Part shown: positions 23,141 through 30,781 of the stretch, piece after piece
Numbering within the stretch: position 1 is the stretch's first letter
How the letters are laid out: each line of letters starts with the position of its first letter
Assembly: GCA_001872575.1 (NCBI GenBank)
Contig: MNWP01000017.1
Span: 1 to 33,394, forward strand
Length of the DNA stretch: 33,394 nucleotides
Origin: Candidatus Peregrinibacteria bacterium CG1_02_54_53
GTDB lineage: Bacteria > Patescibacteriota > Gracilibacteria > Peribacterales > Peribacteraceae
Reading direction: 5' to 3'
Notes under the pieces: model-generated
The model's input: the letters and a program-made list of their open reading frames with translations, nothing else
Told to the model about the DNA's origin: nothing
The model's database searches: none
Program-made: the position numbers and the translations under genes

Positions 23141-25413
23141 AGGCGGCCGACACTCCATCAAAGTCTGAATTGATCCTTGGATCCCTCAATGCTCCGCAGC
23201 GCAAAGCCGTTGAACACATCAAGGGGCCGATCCTTATTCTGGCTGGAGCAGGCAGCGGCAAAACCAAAGCACTCACGCATCGCATCGCCAACCTCATCGC
23301 ACAGGGCGTGCCACCGTGGCAGATTCTCGCCGTCACATTCACCAACAAAGCGGCAAAAGAGATGCGAACACGCATCGAGAACCTGCTGCACTTAACCGAA
23401 GGTGAAGATCCCGCCGCATGGGGATCGAAGAGCGCCAAACTCCCCGTAATGGGTACGTTTCACAGTGTCTGTGCGCGAATTCTGCGTAAAGACATTGAGA
23501 AGCTGGGGCGCGATAGGTCATTCGTGATCTACGATAAAGATGATCAGGAGCGGCTCGTAAAACAGGTTCTGCGCGAAATGAAGGTGGACGAATCGGAACT
23601 CAAGCACCGTGCCGCACTTTCGTACATCGGCCGCTTCAAGTGCGAGGCACTGAGTCCAACGGAAGCCATGAAAGACGCAACGTCTCCGCGTATGGAGATT
23701 ATTTGTCGCACTTACGCGGCATACGAGAAAGCACTACGCACGGCCAATGCTCTCGACTTCGATGATCTGATGCTCGAAACAGTCCGCCTGTTTCATGAGG
23801 TGCCCGCCGTACTCGATCGCTACCAGGAAACGTGGCGCTACCTTAACGTGGACGAGTATCAGGATACCAACCACGCGCAGTATCTGTTTACGACTCTGCT
23901 CGCACAAAAGTACCGCAATCTCTGCGTGATCGGCGATCCGGATCAATCCATCTACGCATTCCGTGGTGCGGATATCCGCAATATTCTTGAATTCCAAAGG
24001 GAGTACAAAGATGCTACCGAGATCAAGCTGGAACAAAACTACCGCTCGACGCAGCTCATTCTCTCGGCAGCAGATGCCGTGATCGCGGCCAATCCCAATC
24101 GGCCCAAGAAGAAAATGTGGTCGCAGCGCACAGAAGGGCCGCAGATTCTCGTGCACGAAGTTGAGGATGAACGCAAAGAGGCGGAAGAAGCACTCAAGCG
24201 CATCAATCAGATCAAGGCGGACGGCGTACCGCTCAATCAACAAGTGATCCTCTACCGCACCAATGCACAATCGCGTCTGTTCGAAGAGGCATGTATGCGA
24301 CTGGGTATCCCGTACCGTATCGTGGGCGGGGTAAAGTTCTACGCACGCAGAGAAGTGAAGGACGTGCTCGCATACCTGCACGTGATTCTCAACCCCGCAG
24401 ATATCGTCTCGCTGCTGCGCATCATCAACGTGCCGACGCGCAAAATCGGCGAGACAACGCTGCAACGCATTCGTGACTGGAGCGGGACGAATGACGCATC
24501 ACTCTGGTCATCACTGGAACAGGTGGATGAAATTCTGGAACTGAATGAGGGAACCAAAAACCGCATCAGAGAATTCGTGAAGATCATCACCGAGCTGCAA
24601 GGCGATGCCGCGCGGCTGGCCGTGGCGGATCTCACAGTACGAATGTTGCAACGCATCGGTTTGGAGAAATGGCTCAAAGATGGCACCGAAGAAGGTGATG
24701 ATCGCTGGCAGAACGTGGAGGAATTACTCTCGGTGATGCGCAAGTACGATCACTTGGAACCTCGGCTCTCCCTCACGAGTTTTCTGGAGGAAGTGGCTCT
24801 CGTCTCGGAGGTGGATCGTCTGGCCGAGCTCAAAGATGATGCCATCACCCTCATGACGGTACACCTGTGCAAGGGCCTGGAATTCGAGCACGTGACGGTT
24901 GTCGGGTGCGAAGAGGGCATCTTTCCGCATGCCAGCAGTGTCTATGACCGCGAGCAACTCGAAGAAGAGCGGCGCCTCATGTACGTGGCGATGACGCGGG
25001 CCAAAACGAATTTGACTCTGCTCTTCACGCGCTCGCGCATGCTCTGGGGCGAGACCAAGGCCAATGCCGCAAGCCGCTTCCTGGATGACCTGCCCGACAG
25101 CGTGATTGAGCGAAGGAGCGACTCGATTTTGAGCAGCTTCGCATGGGCCGCGCAGCGCGGGCAGGAAGAAGCCATCACCGGAGGCACCGTAGAACCCTTC
25201 AATCAGAATAAGAAGCTGCACGTGGAATTTAATCAGGACGTCGTATTCGATGACAGTACACAGGAAACAATGGCCGAAGGCGCGCGCGTCGAGCACCCCA
25301 AATTCGGCCAGGGCACCGTAGCGGGAGTGCGCGGCGGTGTGGCCGATATCGCTTTCGATTCGGGCGAACGCAAGAGCTTTGCGCTGAGCATCGCTCCATT
25401 GAAGATCTTGTAG
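23137..25413 (+). CDS. pcrA: ATP-dependent 3'-5' DNA helicase, PcrA/UvrD
   Basis: The 758-residue SF1A helicase acts in repair and replication restart. Motifs: I AGAGSGKT (36-43), Ia VTFTNKAAKEM, II VDEYQDTNH, III GDPDQSIYAFRGAD, IV LEQNYRS, V TVHLCKGLEFEHV, VI YVAMTRAK. The end, RVEHPKFGQGTVAGVRGG, is the Tudor-like tail of PcrA. It starts with GTG 6 bases after TGATACGAT (23122-23130), and the start overlaps the previous stop by 3 bases. That distance implies a leaderless mRNA. It is convergent with the SLH gene, 3 bases apart. Confidence 0.96.
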   Translation: MKAADTPSKSELILGSLNAPQRKAVEHIKGPILILAGAGSGKTKALTHRIANLIAQGVPPWQILAVTFTNKAAKEMRTRIENLLHLTEGEDPAAWGSKSAKLPVMGTFHSVCARILRKDIEKLGRDRSFVIYDKDDQERLVKQVLREMKVDESELKHRAALSYIGRFKCEALSPTEAMKDATSPRMEIICRTYAAYEKALRTANALDFDDLMLETVRLFHEVPAVLDRYQETWRYLNVDEYQDTNHAQYLFTTLLAQKYRNLCVIGDPDQSIYAFRGADIRNILEFQREYKDATEIKLEQNYRSTQLILSAADAVIAANPNRPKKKMWSQRTEGPQILVHEVEDERKEAEEALKRINQIKADGVPLNQQVILYRTNAQSRLFEEACMRLGIPYRIVGGVKFYARREVKDVLAYLHVILNPADIVSLLRIINVPTRKIGETTLQRIRDWSGTNDASLWSSLEQVDEILELNEGTKNRIREFVKIITELQGDAARLAVADLTVRMLQRIGLEKWLKDGTEEGDDRWQNVEELLSVMRKYDHLEPRLSLTSFLEEVALVSEVDRLAELKDDAITLMTVHLCKGLEFEHVTVVGCEEGIFPHASSVYDREQLEEERRLMYVAMTRAKTNLTLLFTRSRMLWGETKANAASRFLDDLPDSVIERRSDSILSSFAWAAQRGQEEAITGGTVEPFNQNKKLHVEFNQDVVFDDSTQETMAEGARVEHPKFGQGTVAGVRGGVADIAFDSGERKSFALSIAPLKIL

Positions 25414-25416
25414 GGG

Positions 25417-27090
25417 CTAAAAGACATAGAACGTCCCCTGCAGCTGCGCACCGTCAAACGGCACCCACGAGAAGCCGGTCGTGCCATCGGTCCACGTGAG
25501 CGCGCCCGCAGAAGAGACCGAGCCTGCGGGCATCAGTGCAACCTGTAATCCTGCGCTCTGCGACAGAGCGGGAATCGTGATATCGCCGCGCAATGTGAGG
25601 ACGCGCCTGCCGCCCGAAACGGTGCCAACGCCTTCGGGAATGGAAGTACACGTAATGGTATCGCTGACAACGGAACAGCTGACACGATCCGAGGTGCCGT
25701 CCGCACCAAGCGTGACATTGGAAAGGGTTACGCCTCCGCTTACACCCAGAGAGAAATCAATATCCGTCACTCTCAGATCCGCGCTGCCGTCACCTTTCAC
25801 GCCTTCAAGCCTCCACTGCCCAAGTGTGCGGCCGATGCCACCCACAAGCGCATCCTCTGTCGGTCCCGCATTCGCAATAGAGATAAATGTTGAGCGTGCG
25901 GTCTCAAAAGTCTGATACGTCTCGATCGTGGATTGGTTATAGCGACGGCTGCTCCAGTCACCTCGTCCCTCGATAAAGAAGTGATCGATACGAACATCCT
26001 CACCGCTCTCTCCGCCCTGATCGAAACTGCGAGTGATAGCCCGCGCATAGACCGAAGTTTCTTCTCGTCGTGCCACAGAAAGAAGCCCGGAGGAAGAATG
26101 CAGCGTAAATGAAGAGGGATCGGAAGCATTGCGCGATGCGCCGCCGAGGTAACGACCGTCTGCCGTTGCATACAGGCGCACCTGATCAATGGCGGGAACC
26201 GCACCGGTGAATACGACAGTAATGTCTTCGACAATAAACGGCTCGGAATTATTGAAAATCTTGGCCGCGCCAAGGATGGATGACACCGTACCCAAACGCA
26301 GGAACGAGGATCCCTGCGAAAAATCCGGTCCGGGATCGGTGATGAATGAGGAGGAGGAAGATGCCGAGGAGACCGAAGATGCCGAGGATGCAGAAGAGGA
26401 TGAGCGAATTGAAGAGGAAGATATAGAGGCAGCCGAGGACATCGAAGAGGAGAAGGATGCATTGCCCTCCTGCACGACACGAAGCTCTGCCAGCTCGCCG
26501 CGACTCCAAGCAAGGAACGATGCCGCCAACTGTGCCACTTCTCCGCGCGAAAGCGCACGAGCCGGCCCCACATCAAGAGCAAGACCCTCTGCCGACGCCG
26601 CAGCGATCAATGGCTGGTACCACACCGTTCCGGGAACGGGCGGAACAGCCAGGCCGAAGGATCCCGTGAGCATTTCTAATGCTTCGGCATAGTTCACCGT
26701 GCGAGTGGGATGAAATCTCCATGAACTCTGCGGAATCCCATCCATCGCATCACCGCTCACAATGCCATCGCGCTTCGCCGCGCAGACAAACGACGCATAC
26801 CACGCCGCAGGATCAATATCGGGAAAACAGGCGGTATCCACAGGCGGAATCACCTCCGTAGCACTTGCACGCTGAGAAACCTTCAAAAACTCCGCACGGT
26901 TCACCGGCTGATCGGAACGGAATGTTCCATCGGGATATCCCTGCAAGATCCCCTCTTCCGTGAGAAAACTTACGGCCACGGCCGTGGCGCGATCGATCGG
27001 CGCATCGGAGTACGGCAAATGTGTCGAGTCGTAGGCGGCAAATGCAACGAGTGGAAACAAGCCGATGATGAGTATGATTGCTTTGCGCAT
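25417..27090 (-). CDS. Secreted S-layer homology (SLH) domain protein
   Basis: This 557-residue protein has a signal peptide (MRKAIILIIGLFPLVAFA) and three SLH-like repeats in residues about 20-195. They include GILQGYPDGTFRSDQPVNRA and FPDIDPAAWYASFVCAAKRD; the third is poorer. An almost pure Ser/Ala linker (about 205-245) and a beta-rich C-terminal domain with LTLRGDITIPAL follow. SLH domains bind secondary cell-wall polymers, so it is probably a surface-anchored protein, consistent with the LCP protein elsewhere in the window. The ATG at 27090 was chosen over 27096 because TACAAT (27099-27104) lies 8 bases before it. Confidence 0.88.
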   Translation of the reverse strand: MRKAIILIIGLFPLVAFAAYDSTHLPYSDAPIDRATAVAVSFLTEEGILQGYPDGTFRSDQPVNRAEFLKVSQRASATEVIPPVDTACFPDIDPAAWYASFVCAAKRDGIVSGDAMDGIPQSSWRFHPTRTVNYAEALEMLTGSFGLAVPPVPGTVWYQPLIAAASAEGLALDVGPARALSRGEVAQLAASFLAWSRGELAELRVVQEGNASFSSSMSSAASISSSSIRSSSSASSASSVSSASSSSSFITDPGPDFSQGSSFLRLGTVSSILGAAKIFNNSEPFIVEDITVVFTGAVPAIDQVRLYATADGRYLGGASRNASDPSSFTLHSSSGLLSVARREETSVYARAITRSFDQGGESGEDVRIDHFFIEGRGDWSSRRYNQSTIETYQTFETARSTFISIANAGPTEDALVGGIGRTLGQWRLEGVKGDGSADLRVTDIDFSLGVSGGVTLSNVTLGADGTSDRVSCSVVSDTITCTSIPEGVGTVSGGRRVLTLRGDITIPALSQSAGLQVALMPAGSVSSAGALTWTDGTTGFSWVPFDGAQLQGTFYVF

Positions 27091-27145
27091 GAGCATTCAT
27101 TGTACAGGATGCGCCTTAATAGAAGGTTAAAATAAGCCAATAGAA

Positions 27146-27949
27146 TCACCGATAGAACGTCGTCCCGATTGCCCCGCTCAATAGACGATGAATCGCATTA
27201 CGCGTCCGACTGTTGCCAATATGAACAAGAACTCCCGCAAGAGCAGCTTCTTCGGCCGCCGCTCCTTTCGTGTCAAAACCACCGGTGCCATTCTTCGATT
27301 TTTTCCCCTTAGTGACATGTTGCCACCAATCGTAATTTCCCGCGTGCACCCTTGGAACAAGTGCAGATGACGCATCATGAGGATCGCCCGTATAGAGACC
27401 ATCAATTTCCGAAAGAATAACAAGGTGTTTCGCCTTCTTAATGATGGCAATCTTTCCTGCAATACGATCATTGTCATTTTGAATAGGGCCCAAAGTCACA
27501 AAATCATTTCCATTGATGATAGGAATGATAGGCTCACCCCACGCATCTTCAACTTCATAGTACTGACGGAACGTACGACGCATATTCTCTCTCCCTTCTT
27601 CTGTCTCAAAATCATGTTCCTCCACCAACCCCTGTGCACAATGAATACCGTGGGCAGCAAAATATTTCGTCCAGAGTCTCATAAGTTCATTTTGTCCAAG
27701 ACCGGAAAGCGCCTGCTTATTCTCCTTCATTGCCTCCGCAACATCTGCAGGTAATAAGGATCCCCCCGTACCGATGGCACCAGAAGAAACGAGAATGACA
27801 CGCGCATGTTCCCGAATTTTTGCCATCTGATAGGCAAGGCGGCGCATGATCTTCTCGCTTGGTTTCCCGTTATCGCATAGCGCATCTGTGCCTGCTTTGA
27901 TGACATACGTATCGCGTTGATGAGCGAGATGAGTGAATTGATGCTTCAT
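27146..27949 (-). CDS. proB: Glutamate 5-kinase
   Basis: The 267-residue amino acid kinase makes gamma-glutamyl phosphate, the first step of proline synthesis. Motifs: YVIKAGTDALC near the start, VILVSSGAIGTGG, PIINGNDFVT, QNDNDRIAG, LSEIDGLYTGDP and GTGGFDTKGAAAEEA. The C-terminal PUA domain of many ProB proteins is absent, giving the short form. proA is not in the window. The start at 27949 follows TATTTCATTTTCTTTTTCATCC. A leader peptide and terminator precede it. Confidence 0.9.
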   Translation of the reverse strand: MKHQFTHLAHQRDTYVIKAGTDALCDNGKPSEKIMRRLAYQMAKIREHARVILVSSGAIGTGGSLLPADVAEAMKENKQALSGLGQNELMRLWTKYFAAHGIHCAQGLVEEHDFETEEGRENMRRTFRQYYEVEDAWGEPIIPIINGNDFVTLGPIQNDNDRIAGKIAIIKKAKHLVILSEIDGLYTGDPHDASSALVPRVHAGNYDWWQHVTKGKKSKNGTGGFDTKGAAAEEAALAGVLVHIGNSRTRNAIHRLLSGAIGTTFYR

Positions 27950-27972
27950 GGATGAAAAAGAAAATGAAATAT

Positions 27973-27996
27973 AAAAAATCCGGGCTGAAACCCGGA
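27973..27996 (-). terminator. Terminator in the proB leader (attenuator)
   Basis: On the minus strand TCCGGG-TTTCAG-CCCGGA is followed by six T, 23 bases before the proB start. Upstream in the same leader lie GGGGGC/GCCCCC (28005-28020) and CGTAAA/TTTACG (28026-28039) hairpins. Being inside the leader, it would work as an attenuator. Confidence 0.8.
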
Positions 27997-28034
27997 ATCG
28001 GCTTGGGGGCAGGCGCCCCCGCAAACGTAAAAGT

Positions 28035-28106
28035 TTACGCAGGCAGCACCTCCCCCGCTTTCGGCGGAGTAAGAATGTTGCCCGACAGAGTCACAGAGAG
28101 TGACAT
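28035..28106 (-). CDS. Putative leader peptide of proB (23 residues)
   Basis: The open frame MSLSVTLSGNILTPPKAGEV ends with LPA and TAA. It contains two tandem Pro codons (CCG CCG) and a third near the stop, which fits proline-sensitive attenuation of proB. The ATG lies 9 bases after the -10 box of a good promoter. The last codons (GCGGGGGAGGTGC...CTGCGTAAAC) can pair with GTTTGCGGGGGCGCCTGCCC further downstream. Unlike the aromatic leaders, I see no direct overlap between this pairing and the terminator stem. Confidence 0.55.
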   Translation of the reverse strand: MSLSVTLSGNILTPPKAGEVLPA

Positions 28107-28115
28107 GCAGGAACG

Positions 28116-28145
28116 ACAGTACTGGAGCCAATAGTCCCCTGTCAA
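28116..28145 (-). promoter_or_regulatory. Promoter of the proB leader
   Basis: On the minus strand, consensus TTGACA (28140-28145) and TACTGT (28116-28121) are 18 bases apart. The -35 begins just outside the end of aroG. Confidence 0.7.
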
Positions 28146-28146
28146 T

Positions 28147-29193
28147 TCATCTGTGCACGGAATGCCCCATCATGCGATCTACGGCATCGGCTGTGGCCCG
28201 AATGAGCGTATCGGTATCTTCCCATCCGAGGCAGGGGTCGGTGATCGAGAGCCCGTCATGGGTCATCTCAGGCCCGATTTTCTGGCTTCCACGATGCAGA
28301 AAGCTCTCGAGCATGAAGCCGCGCACGTATTCGTATCCGTCGACTGCATTCTCTTTGGCGCTCAGAACCGTGCGTACGACATGAGCCTGAATGGTGGGAT
28401 CTTTACCATTGCCGTTACGACAATTGTCGTGACTGCCGTCGACCATAATCATGGGATGCTGCACGCCGCGGTTCTGCAGTAAGTGCGCAGCCAGAGCCAC
28501 GGATTGCGGATCGTAGTTGCTGCCGGTCTTGCCGCCGCGGAGGATGAGATGTGCATGGGGATTACCCGTTGTGCTGACGTGATTGCCCTCCCATGAGAAT
28601 TCGTGCGGATGCTGAACAACCTGCACACCATCGACACCGACCTCGGTGTTGCCATCAACCGGATGCTTAACACCCACAGGTGTGGGCAGACCCGAAGCAA
28701 TGAAACGATGTTCTTGGTCGCAAGAGCTGCGCGCACCGAGTGCGAGGTAGCTCAACATGTCATCGAAGTACGGACCATTGTGTGTGAAGAGCATTTCATC
28801 GGCGAGCGGAAGCAGCTTGCCGACCTTGGTCATCATCGCACGACATTCCCAGATACCACGATGAATATCGGCAGGAGCGAGAGGATCGGGTTGTGCGAGA
28901 GGTCCGGGCCACCCGAGCGTCGTTCGCGGCTTCTGAATGTACGTTCTCAGCACAAGGAATAAGCGCTCCCGCACATCTTCCTGCAGACGAGCGAGACGTT
29001 CTGCGTACTGTTCCACGGCAGGAATGGGCCATGCGGAACACGGGCCGACGACCATGAGAAGTCGTGGATCAGTACCTTCTTGAATATTGCGAATGTTCTG
29101 CCGATGTTCGTCGACGCGGTGCTCCGGACCCGTCGGCAAACTCTCGGCGAGTTCGGCAGGATCCGGGAGTGTCTGCTTGATTGTGAAAGCCAT
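28147..29193 (-). CDS. aroG: 3-deoxy-7-phosphoheptulonate (DAHP) synthase, class I (AroF/G/H type)
   Basis: The 348-residue enzyme condenses phosphoenolpyruvate and erythrose 4-phosphate, the first step of the shikimate pathway. Motifs: VVGPCSAWP, YIQKPRTTLGWPG (the KPRT phosphoenolpyruvate site), GARSSCDQEHR, VDGSHDNC and SITDPCLGW. Length matches the E. coli AroG group. It follows orf106 behind the Phe/Tyr leader peptide attenuator, which suggests control by aromatic amino acid supply in addition to any feedback inhibition. The ATG at 29193 is preceded by ATTTCCTCTTCCCTCCTTTCTT. Confidence 0.93.
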   Translation of the reverse strand: MAFTIKQTLPDPAELAESLPTGPEHRVDEHRQNIRNIQEGTDPRLLMVVGPCSAWPIPAVEQYAERLARLQEDVRERLFLVLRTYIQKPRTTLGWPGPLAQPDPLAPADIHRGIWECRAMMTKVGKLLPLADEMLFTHNGPYFDDMLSYLALGARSSCDQEHRFIASGLPTPVGVKHPVDGNTEVGVDGVQVVQHPHEFSWEGNHVSTTGNPHAHLILRGGKTGSNYDPQSVALAAHLLQNRGVQHPMIMVDGSHDNCRNGNGKDPTIQAHVVRTVLSAKENAVDGYEYVRGFMLESFLHRGSQKIGPEMTHDGLSITDPCLGWEDTDTLIRATADAVDRMMGHSVHR

Positions 29194-29218
29194 AAGAAAG
29201 GAGGGAAGAGGAAATACA

Positions 29219-29539
29219 TCACTTCAGACGAACGATTTCATGCACCATCTGGCATACGACAGCTCTGCGTTCTTCGAGATCGTTGATTGCGAGTAGCGCT
29301 TCCGCCATGCTGCGTGCGTTCTGCGCGTCTTTCTGTAATCGAAGAAGGAGCGCAATATTTGGCGAGATAGCGAGATGGTGACGCTGACATCTCTGCTCCA
29401 ATTCTCTTGCCGCACTCCAGAGGAAACATTCGTCGGCTACGGAGTACTGCCCGATCCGGTCGACAGGCAACTCTTCTTCGGTAGCAGGCACACAAGATTC
29501 GGATACGTCGGGCGGATGAGAGAGTGCAGCGATATTCAT
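29219..29539 (-). CDS. Unrecognised helical protein in the aro operon (orf106)
   Basis: The 106-residue protein lies between the Phe/Tyr attenuator and aroG. Residues about 40-106 are clearly alpha-helical (ECFLWSAARELEQRC, LLLRLQKDAQNARSMAEALL, ERRAVVCQMVHEIVRLK). Size, helicity and position would suit a chorismate mutase, an activity not otherwise seen here, since pheA has only dehydratase and ACT domains. However, I cannot line up the AroQ catalytic residues, so this is only a hypothesis. The start at 29539 follows TTTGATTTCCCATTCACCC. Confidence 0.6.
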   Translation of the reverse strand: MNIAALSHPPDVSESCVPATEEELPVDRIGQYSVADECFLWSAARELEQRCQRHHLAISPNIALLLRLQKDAQNARSMAEALLAINDLEERRAVVCQMVHEIVRLK

Positions 29540-29560
29540 GGGTGAATGGGAAATCAAAGT

Positions 29561-29586
29561 AAAAAACACCTTCCGCTGGGGGAAGG
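29561..29586 (-). terminator. Terminator of the aro (orf106-aroG) attenuator
   Basis: On the minus strand CCTTCC-CCCAGC-GGAAGG is followed by TG and six T. Its 5' arm (29579-29586, CCTTCCCC on the minus strand) can instead pair with GGGGAAGG in the leader-peptide coding region (29635-29642), reinforced by ATCTGAA/TTCAGAT (29619-29625 with 29596-29602). The two structures exclude each other. Confidence 0.85.
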
Positions 29587-29614
29587 CTCGAATGCATCTG
29601 AATGTTTACGAAGA

Positions 29615-29695
29615 TTACTTCAGATCATACGGCTCCTTCCCCGCAAGATAGGGGGTAAAGAAGAAGCCGTAGAAGTAAGATTGGCGATGCGCCAT
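29615..29695 (-). CDS. Phe/Tyr-rich leader peptide of the orf106-aroG operon
   Basis: This 26-codon frame starts MAHRQSYFYGFFFTPYLAG and ends KEPYDLK, then TAA. It has four Phe and four Tyr codons, most of them in the block YFYGFFF. If the ribosome stalls on these codons, GGGGAAGG stays free to form the antiterminator. If translation reaches the stop, the ribosome covers that segment and the terminator forms. This is the classical attenuation layout. The ATG is 12 bases after the -10 box. No family search is needed for the logic, but the peptide itself is a prediction. Confidence 0.8.
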   Translation of the reverse strand: MAHRQSYFYGFFFTPYLAGKEPYDLK

Positions 29696-29707
29696 GAGAC
29701 AGAAGAA

Positions 29708-29735
29708 AGATTAAGCCGGATAGGGGAAAAGTCAA
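29708..29735 (-). promoter_or_regulatory. Promoter of the orf106-aroG operon
   Basis: On the minus strand TTGACT (29730-29735) and TAATCT (29708-29713) are 16 bases apart, immediately after the pheA stop codon. Confidence 0.65.
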
Positions 29736-29736
29736 A

Positions 29737-30624
29737 CTAGTTCTCGTAATGACGGTCCCAACTTCCGAGCCACTTGATATCTTGAATGCTTGGGTTAGCC
29801 TTGAGCATTTGTGCCATTAGGTCAAACTCAATCGGAGTCCCTTGTCGTTCCATCTCGACATAAAAACAGTACTTTTTAGGACCGATGGAACGACTATGAA
29901 GAGATACCAGATCCACCCGCGCATTCGCCACAATTTGCAGAATGCGATTCAGCACACCGCGCTCATTTTCCGGAGTGATGATGGCGACATGCCGAAGTGC
30001 ATCGGGAAACGGAAGATGATTTTCCGGATTCGAATGAATGAGGAGAAATTGGGTGATGTTTTCATCGGGCGGCAAATCGGCCGCATGCGGAGAAAGCTCA
30101 TGCAATCCAAAATTTTTGATCGCCAATGGAGAAGAGAGGGCAATATGCCGGGGATTCTCCAATCGGCTTACCTCCCTGGCAGCTGCCGCTGTACTGGGAA
30201 CTGCATGCTGATGCACTCCACTCGGCAGTCGATCCGCAATGAATGTCTGACATTGATCCAGCCCCTTCTGATGAGAGTGAACATCGGTTACCTGATCAAG
30301 GCAGGCGCCCCTCACTCCTCCGGCCATCATGCGGACCTTCACATTCGCCTCTGCCGCGATGCGGACGGCATCTCTGCGCAGACGATCGAGATGTGCCCAG
30401 ACGACATTGCCCGATGAATTTTCAACGGGGATTACGCCGTATCCTCCTTCCTTTACTCCACGCCAGATACCATCAATACCATCGTGATACACGATCTCTG
30501 TTCCGGGAGCATCGTCACCGATCAAATGTGCCGCTTCGTCGGAGAAAGAATACTCCTCCAGCGCGTGAATCTGCGTTTCTTCCGGCAGCACACGAGATTG
30601 AGATGATTCAAGAGTTGAAGACAT
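29737..30624 (-). CDS. pheA: Prephenate dehydratase with ACT domain
   Basis: The 295-residue enzyme makes phenylpyruvate for phenylalanine. The PDT domain (about 24-196) has GYGVIPVENSSGNVV, the His-Gln-x3-Gln-Cys region (VHSHQKGLDQCQ), and PSTAAAAREV. The ACT domain (about 207-290) shows ENERGVLNRIL. There is no chorismate mutase domain. The family's catalytic T-R-F motif appears as T191-Q-F193, and the ACT ESRP motif as HSRS, so activity or Phe feedback could differ. The start at 30624 follows TTTATTTCCTGTTTTCTGTT. It is controlled by its own Phe-rich leader peptide. Confidence 0.88.
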   Translation of the reverse strand: MSSTLESSQSRVLPEETQIHALEEYSFSDEAAHLIGDDAPGTEIVYHDGIDGIWRGVKEGGYGVIPVENSSGNVVWAHLDRLRRDAVRIAAEANVKVRMMAGGVRGACLDQVTDVHSHQKGLDQCQTFIADRLPSGVHQHAVPSTAAAAREVSRLENPRHIALSSPLAIKNFGLHELSPHAADLPPDENITQFLLIHSNPENHLPFPDALRHVAIITPENERGVLNRILQIVANARVDLVSLHSRSIGPKKYCFYVEMERQGTPIEFDLMAQMLKANPSIQDIKWLGSWDRHYEN

Positions 30625-30644
30625 ATTGAATAACAGAAAACAGG

Positions 30645-30673
30645 AAATAAACCTCTCCACCACTTGGGGAAGG
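30645..30673 (-). terminator. Terminator of the pheA attenuator
   Basis: On the minus strand CCTTCCCC (30666-30673) pairs imperfectly with GGTGGAGAGG (30652-30661), followed by TTTATTT. The same CCTTCCCC can pair with GGGGCAGG (30714-30721), supported by GTCTGA/TCAGAC (30699-30704 with 30682-30687). It is weaker than the aro terminator. Confidence 0.65.
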
Positions 30674-30693
30674 CTCCGAACGTCTGAGGAAAT

Positions 30694-30771
30694 TTAATTC
30701 AGACACATCGGCTCCTGCCCCGCACTAAACGGGAAAGCGTAGAAACCGAAGGTAAATGTCTGAACGGGCAT
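30694..30771 (-). CDS. Phe-rich leader peptide of pheA
   Basis: This 25-codon frame starts MPVQTFTFGFYAFPFSAG and ends QEPMCLN, then TAA. It has five Phe codons and one Tyr, with no His, Trp or Leu cluster, fitting phenylalanine-sensitive attenuation. Its final part A-G-x-E-P...L parallels the aro leader (A-G-K-E-P...L-K), because these codons also form the 5' arm of the antiterminator. The ATG lies 10 bases after the -10 box. Confidence 0.8.
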   Translation of the reverse strand: MPVQTFTFGFYAFPFSAGQEPMCLN

Positions 30772-30781
30772 GTACAGGCAC

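Noticed and set aside
26249-26509. Frames opposite the Ser-rich linker of the SLH protein
   Set aside because: The repetitive GAGGA DNA encoding the Ser linker keeps all frames open, giving artificial Glu- or Leu-rich translations.
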